The position numbers and the translations under genes were made by a program. From Palaemon carinicauda (Eukaryota; Arthropoda; Malacostraca; Decapoda; Palaemonidae): a stretch of 64,000 nt of DNA. Location of the stretch: assembly GCF_036898095.1 (NCBI RefSeq), contig NC_090767.1, forward strand, positions 34,284,490 to 34,348,489. Reading direction: 5' to 3'. Positions 60,965-64,000 of this stretch are shown here, in pieces. Within the stretch, counting starts at the first letter, position 1, and the number at the start of each line of letters is the position of its first letter. The notes beneath the pieces were generated by a model. That model saw nothing but the letters and a program-made list of their open reading frames with translations, searched no databases and was not told where the DNA came from.

Positions 60965-61070
60965 CCATAGTCAATTCTTCCTAGTGAGGCAGATTTGCAC
61001 ACACTCGCAAGGGTGCCCTTTCATCTCGGAAAAGTTCCCTGTTATCTGATTCGTTAGAATTTTCTTGTCC
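60965..61070 (+). mobile_element. Half copy of a foldback MITE
   Basis: CCATAGTCAATTCTTCC, then GTGAGGCAGATTTGCACA, then GTTATCTGATTCGTTAG and TTTTCTTGTCC. This matches either arm of the palindromic element at 62845-63040 and stops at about the position of that element's centre. It may be a deletion product or the ancestral single arm. No target duplication is visible. Confidence 0.65.
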
Positions 61071-61496
61071 TTTTTACAGACTTTCTTCAATATAATAGGA
61101 AGCTTTCATATGTCAACATTCTTATAAGAGTGCGTCTTGATGTGTAGTATAAGGTTACGTTGCTCAACTCGCTCGCTCAAATTTAACAACATTGATATTA
61201 AACCCGGCAACAATTGACCTTTACATGATATATTGCTTGCGTATATCTCACTCTTTCACTCGACAACCCCACATCTGCATAATCATCTAATATTAGATTT
61301 TTTACTTTTTTGGTTAGGAAAAGAATAAAACAGTACCTCAATTGAGTCTCTTTCAAATTAAGGAAATAAGTTTTTGAAATATGATAGGAAATCTTTCTAC
61401 TCCTCACTAGAATAGTTCTTTACCGTATCTCACACTAATTTTTAAGAATTTTTTTATCATTTCTATTACTTATTTGAGCAGAACCGTAAAAGACAT

Positions 61497-61502
<6 letters not shown>
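61071..61502. other. AT-rich DNA, nothing recognised
   Basis: Contains only a short minus-strand frame (61198-61407, 69 codons) with no recognisable domain or codon pattern. I do not call it a gene. Confidence 0.55.

Positions 61503-61543
<41 letters not shown>
61503..61543 (+). repeat. (GA)n microsatellite
   Basis: About 20 uninterrupted GA repeats, the reverse complement of the CT tracts to the left. Confidence 0.97.
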
Positions 61544-61546
<3 letters not shown>

Positions 61547-61741
61547 AGTCGTAAAGGTAGCCAAATAAATTTTTCACTAGAAATCATTCAGGGTTCTTTG
61601 ATAATGGAAGGCTTAGATCTGGATATCCTGAAATAGTTTATCATAGAATATGAGCTTTGAGAATCCTGCATTATAAGAGTGACCAGCTTATTAAAGCATA
61701 CAAGTTGACTACGATTACCAAACTAAAAGGATATGAGGTGG

Positions 61742-61983
61742 TGACGAGCCTAGAGAAGGGTTGTGACTCAAAGGCAGGAAGCAATCAACTGAGTTGTATT
61801 ATTAAAGAACACTCTCCTTTATATACAAAACCTCAAGGCAACAGGAAAATACATGTTCGAGAAATAACAATGTTACATAGGCGACACATAGACATGTTTG
61901 TTCTGGTTCTTTTTAGTGCGAGGGAAGAGCGCAAATACAAGCATAATATATACAAAATAATTTATGTACGATCGTGTGACACA
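61742..61983 (-). mobile_element. Possible solo LTR of a retrotransposon
   Basis: Read on the minus strand, the 242-bp interval begins TGTGTCACACGATCG and ends GGCTCGTCA, giving TG...CA ends. A TATA-like TTTTGTATATAAAGGAG (about 61816-61832) is followed within about 10 bp by CTTTAATAAT, a poly(A)-signal-like string, and then CAACTCAGTTG. This order (TATA, short R, AATAAT, end) is that of a compact LTR. No clear target duplication, primer-binding site or internal domain is seen. The plus-strand frame 61657-62034 across it looks like chance. Confidence 0.4.
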
Positions 61984-62141
61984 CGGTTGGTACAGGGTAA
62001 AATCAGGTGGCCTACAACCCTGAAGAAATCATGAAGACAACCACCAACACCCCCTTTACTTCCTACACCTTCAACTACTTCTATTTTGGCCATCATGATG
62101 CTGCGGCCCCTTTTCAACGGTTGGTACAAGGGTTAATGGTG

Positions 62142-62148
<7 letters not shown>

Positions 62149-62238
<90 letters not shown>

Positions 62239-62309
62239 CATACATATATATATATATACGTACATATACATATATATATATATATATATATAAAGAGAGA
62301 GAGAGAGAC
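62149..62309 (+). repeat. Compound (CT)n-(TA)n-(GA)n microsatellite
   Basis: CT runs to about 62187, then TA and TAC/TAA variants to about 62292, then GA to 62309. Because CT and GA are complementary and TA is self-complementary, the block is a near-perfect inverted repeat that could extrude a long hairpin. Frames across it (SLSLSL..., IYIYIY...) are repeat artefacts. Confidence 0.96.
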
Positions 62310-62844
62310 TTATCTTTAAAAATGGTCTTAAAATTAGCACACACCAGTTCTCAATCACACTTACGTATATATGAATTGAATTGTTGCTCCCACAAATATA
62401 TGATACATCTCCTTCGATTATTCAATTTTCAATCTGTTTTGTGCCCAACACCATTTCCAAAATTTACATCAAGGCAGAGAAACCGGTTCTAAAATCACCG
62501 AGAGTCAAGTAAAACTTAGAGTATTATTCCATTAACAATTCTTTTCCTCTTTTCGTTGCACTTTCGAAACCTCTCAGATTCGGTAAAATCCAAAGAAGCA
62601 AAGGTTAAGCCCTGAAGTGCCGCCAGAGATCAAAAGAAACGCTTAAAGCTGTTTTGTGAACGTTTCACGAAGTTCACTCTTTGGAGATCTCTTTTCTCTA
62701 CAGATAGATGTTTTATATCGGCTTTTCGAGTCATACGTCTTTTTTTTTCTCTACTTCAGCTATCTGAAATGTATCTTCTTAATAGAGGTCACAGAAGAAA
62801 TTTTATTTACACACAAATGAGTCTTCAGGAAACAGTAGATATTA
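62310..62844. other. Non-repetitive DNA, nothing recognised
   Basis: Moderately AT-rich. I see no RNA gene, protein motif or tandem repeat. Confidence 0.5.
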
Positions 62845-63040
62845 ACTATAGTCCATTCTATTTAGTGAGACAGATTTGCACAGACTGGCAGGGGTGGTCT
62901 TTTAGTTCAGAAAAGTTTCCTGCTTGCTGATTGGTTGGACAAGATAATTCTAACCAATCAGATAGCAGGAAACTTTTCTGAGCTGAAAGGGCACCGAGTC
63001 ACTGCAAATGCGCCTCATTAGAAAAAAATTAGTATAGGTC
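62845..63040. mobile_element. Foldback MITE (near-complete palindrome)
   Basis: The two ~95-bp arms are inverted copies. The left arm has GTGAGACAGATTTGCACAGA, CAGAAAAGTTTCCTGC and CTGATTGGTT. The right arm has AACCAATCAG, GCAGGAAACTTTTCTGAGC and GCAAATGCGCCTCA. The centre is near 62940 (GGACAAGATAATTC). No coding capacity. A related single arm lies at 60965-61070. Superfamily and target duplication are not clear from one full copy. Confidence 0.8.
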
Positions 63041-63346
63041 ATACATAGATTTGATTGTTCAATTGGAGGACATTGTATTAGGAAACCTTTAATTTAACCA
63101 CCATGACGTTGACACGAGTCTATTATTCAGCTTTCTTAATAATTTTATAATTTTGACTATTAGGTTTCAATTTTCGGGAAAAAAGCTTAAATATTAATTT
63201 CTTATCTTGAACGTAGCTGAAATTTATTATTTATTGGCATTTTTCATTGCGTACTTCAATCAATATTCGTCTAAATGATAGAATTTGCACTATTTATATT
63301 TTTACTGTATTATGCAAAGATAAACAATAGTATATTTGCAGTAAAC

Positions 63347-63550
63347 GGGATTCGAGTCCTGCTCAAACTCGTTAGGTCCTTTGGTCACTGCAACCTCACC
63401 CTCATTGTGATGTAAGGATGGGTCGTTTGGGGGAAACTATAGGTCCATCTGCTGAGTCATCAGCAGCCATTGTTTGGTCCTCCTTGGTCCTAAGGGGGCT
63501 TGGGCACGGATCATAATTATGGTCAGTCTCTAGGGCAGGGACTATGTCAT
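63347..63550 (+). mobile_element. tRNA-derived SINE-like fragment, truncated at both ends
   Basis: GGGATTCGAGTCC at 63347-63359 is a good Pol III B-box. It is followed by a body with AACTCGTTAGGTCCTTTGGT, GCTGAGTCATCAGCAGCC and GGTCAGTCTCTAGGGCA. This order resembles an abundant decapod SINE-like repeat that I recall but could not verify. No A-box is present upstream at the expected ~35 bp, so the head is truncated or decayed. The minus-strand frame 63402-63647 overlaps it and is not called as a gene. Confidence 0.55.
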
Positions 63551-64000
63551 TTTTTTGGGTGTTACCCCAAATAAGTTGTATTAAAATGAATTTATCCCTG
63601 ATTTTGAAGTACTCCCAGGGATAAACGAATTTGCTTAAAAAATTCATGGATAAAAAACATGATGAAACTAATATTGGGATAATATCTAATTTATTTCTTC
63701 AATCATTAGGAAGTAAAAGTCAGTCTCTTTTTTGCATGGAAATAGGACGTAAGAGAAAAATTATATTAAATTAAATATTAATAAAAGAATAAAAACAGAC
63801 ACACATTTTTGATGGCAGGCAAAGAAAATTATTAACTATCTAGTATTTCTAATTCGTAAAAAAAAAAAAAAAAAAAAAATTAACATGTTATTGAATCCAC
63901 TGTTATGGGGATTTCTTTTACCCTTTCTGGCTTAAGAATGACCCAAATAACACGTGAAAAAGTATTGAAAACTTTAATATTTTCATTCATTTCAGCTCCC
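63551..64000. other. AT-rich DNA with a poly(A) tract
   Basis: Holds an uninterrupted run of about 22 A at 63858-63879. Otherwise nothing recognised. Confidence 0.6.

Noticed and set aside
61657..62034. 125-codon plus-strand frame
   Set aside because: It runs across a probable solo LTR read on the opposite strand. No domain or supporting context.
62007..62492. 161-codon plus-strand and 95-codon minus-strand frames
   Set aside because: Mostly translation of CT, TA and GA dinucleotide tracts.
63340..63420. Functional tRNA gene
   Set aside because: Only a B-box is present. There is no A-box, anticodon arm or acceptor stem pairing, so a SINE fragment fits better.

Overview
The window is non-coding eukaryotic repeat DNA. 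I found no gene I would defend. The host is most likely an arthropod, probably a decapod crustacean. That rests on very dense CT/GA/TA microsatellites, long satellite arrays, a piggyBac-like non-autonomous transposon family, and a tRNA-SINE-like fragment at 63.35-63.55 kb that resembles a repeat I recall from decapod genomes. I could not check this against any database.

Layout. (1) 1-7527: a 29-bp minisatellite (core GGCCGGACTTCGCTCCGAAA, then GGC and an A run) that enters from outside the window. It carries nested duplications of about 749 bp and 2.2 kb. Its consensus has no stop triplet on either strand, which explains the long reading frames in all six frames. (2) 7528-60220: a 52.7-kb domain of a second, unrelated-looking satellite with a 19-bp unit (AGCTTATTTCAAGCCTAAA, alternating with a CGAG form). 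Its orientation is constant and it is built of duplicated multi-kilobase modules. (3) Six copies of one TTAA-flanked element with CCCTGGATAGGTACG terminal inverted repeats interrupt this satellite at 10158-13340 (+), 18818-22365 (+), 30529-33333 (-), 45539-48333 (+), 52307-55479 (+) and 57418-60216 (-). (4) 60221-64000: the edge of the array. It holds seven CT blocks with a conserved spacer, GA, CT-TA-GA and poly(A) tracts, a foldback MITE plus a half copy of it, a possible solo LTR, a SINE-like fragment, and otherwise featureless AT-rich DNA.

How the parts relate. The six elements come in three sizes (about 2.80, 3.18 and 3.55 kb) set by 4, 5 or 6 copies of an internal ~372-bp tandem repeat. 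Two 'A' repeats are constant and the 'B' repeats number 2, 3 or 4. Copies 1 and 2 share flanks, and so do copies 4 and 5, so these pairs came from duplication of satellite modules. Copies 3 and 6 sit at other sites. At least four independent insertions are therefore implied. The satellite modules also contain several unfilled paralogues of the same insertion sites with a single TTAA, so the element ends and its 4-bp target duplication can be read within this window. No transposase is present, so any mobility would have needed a source elsewhere in the genome.
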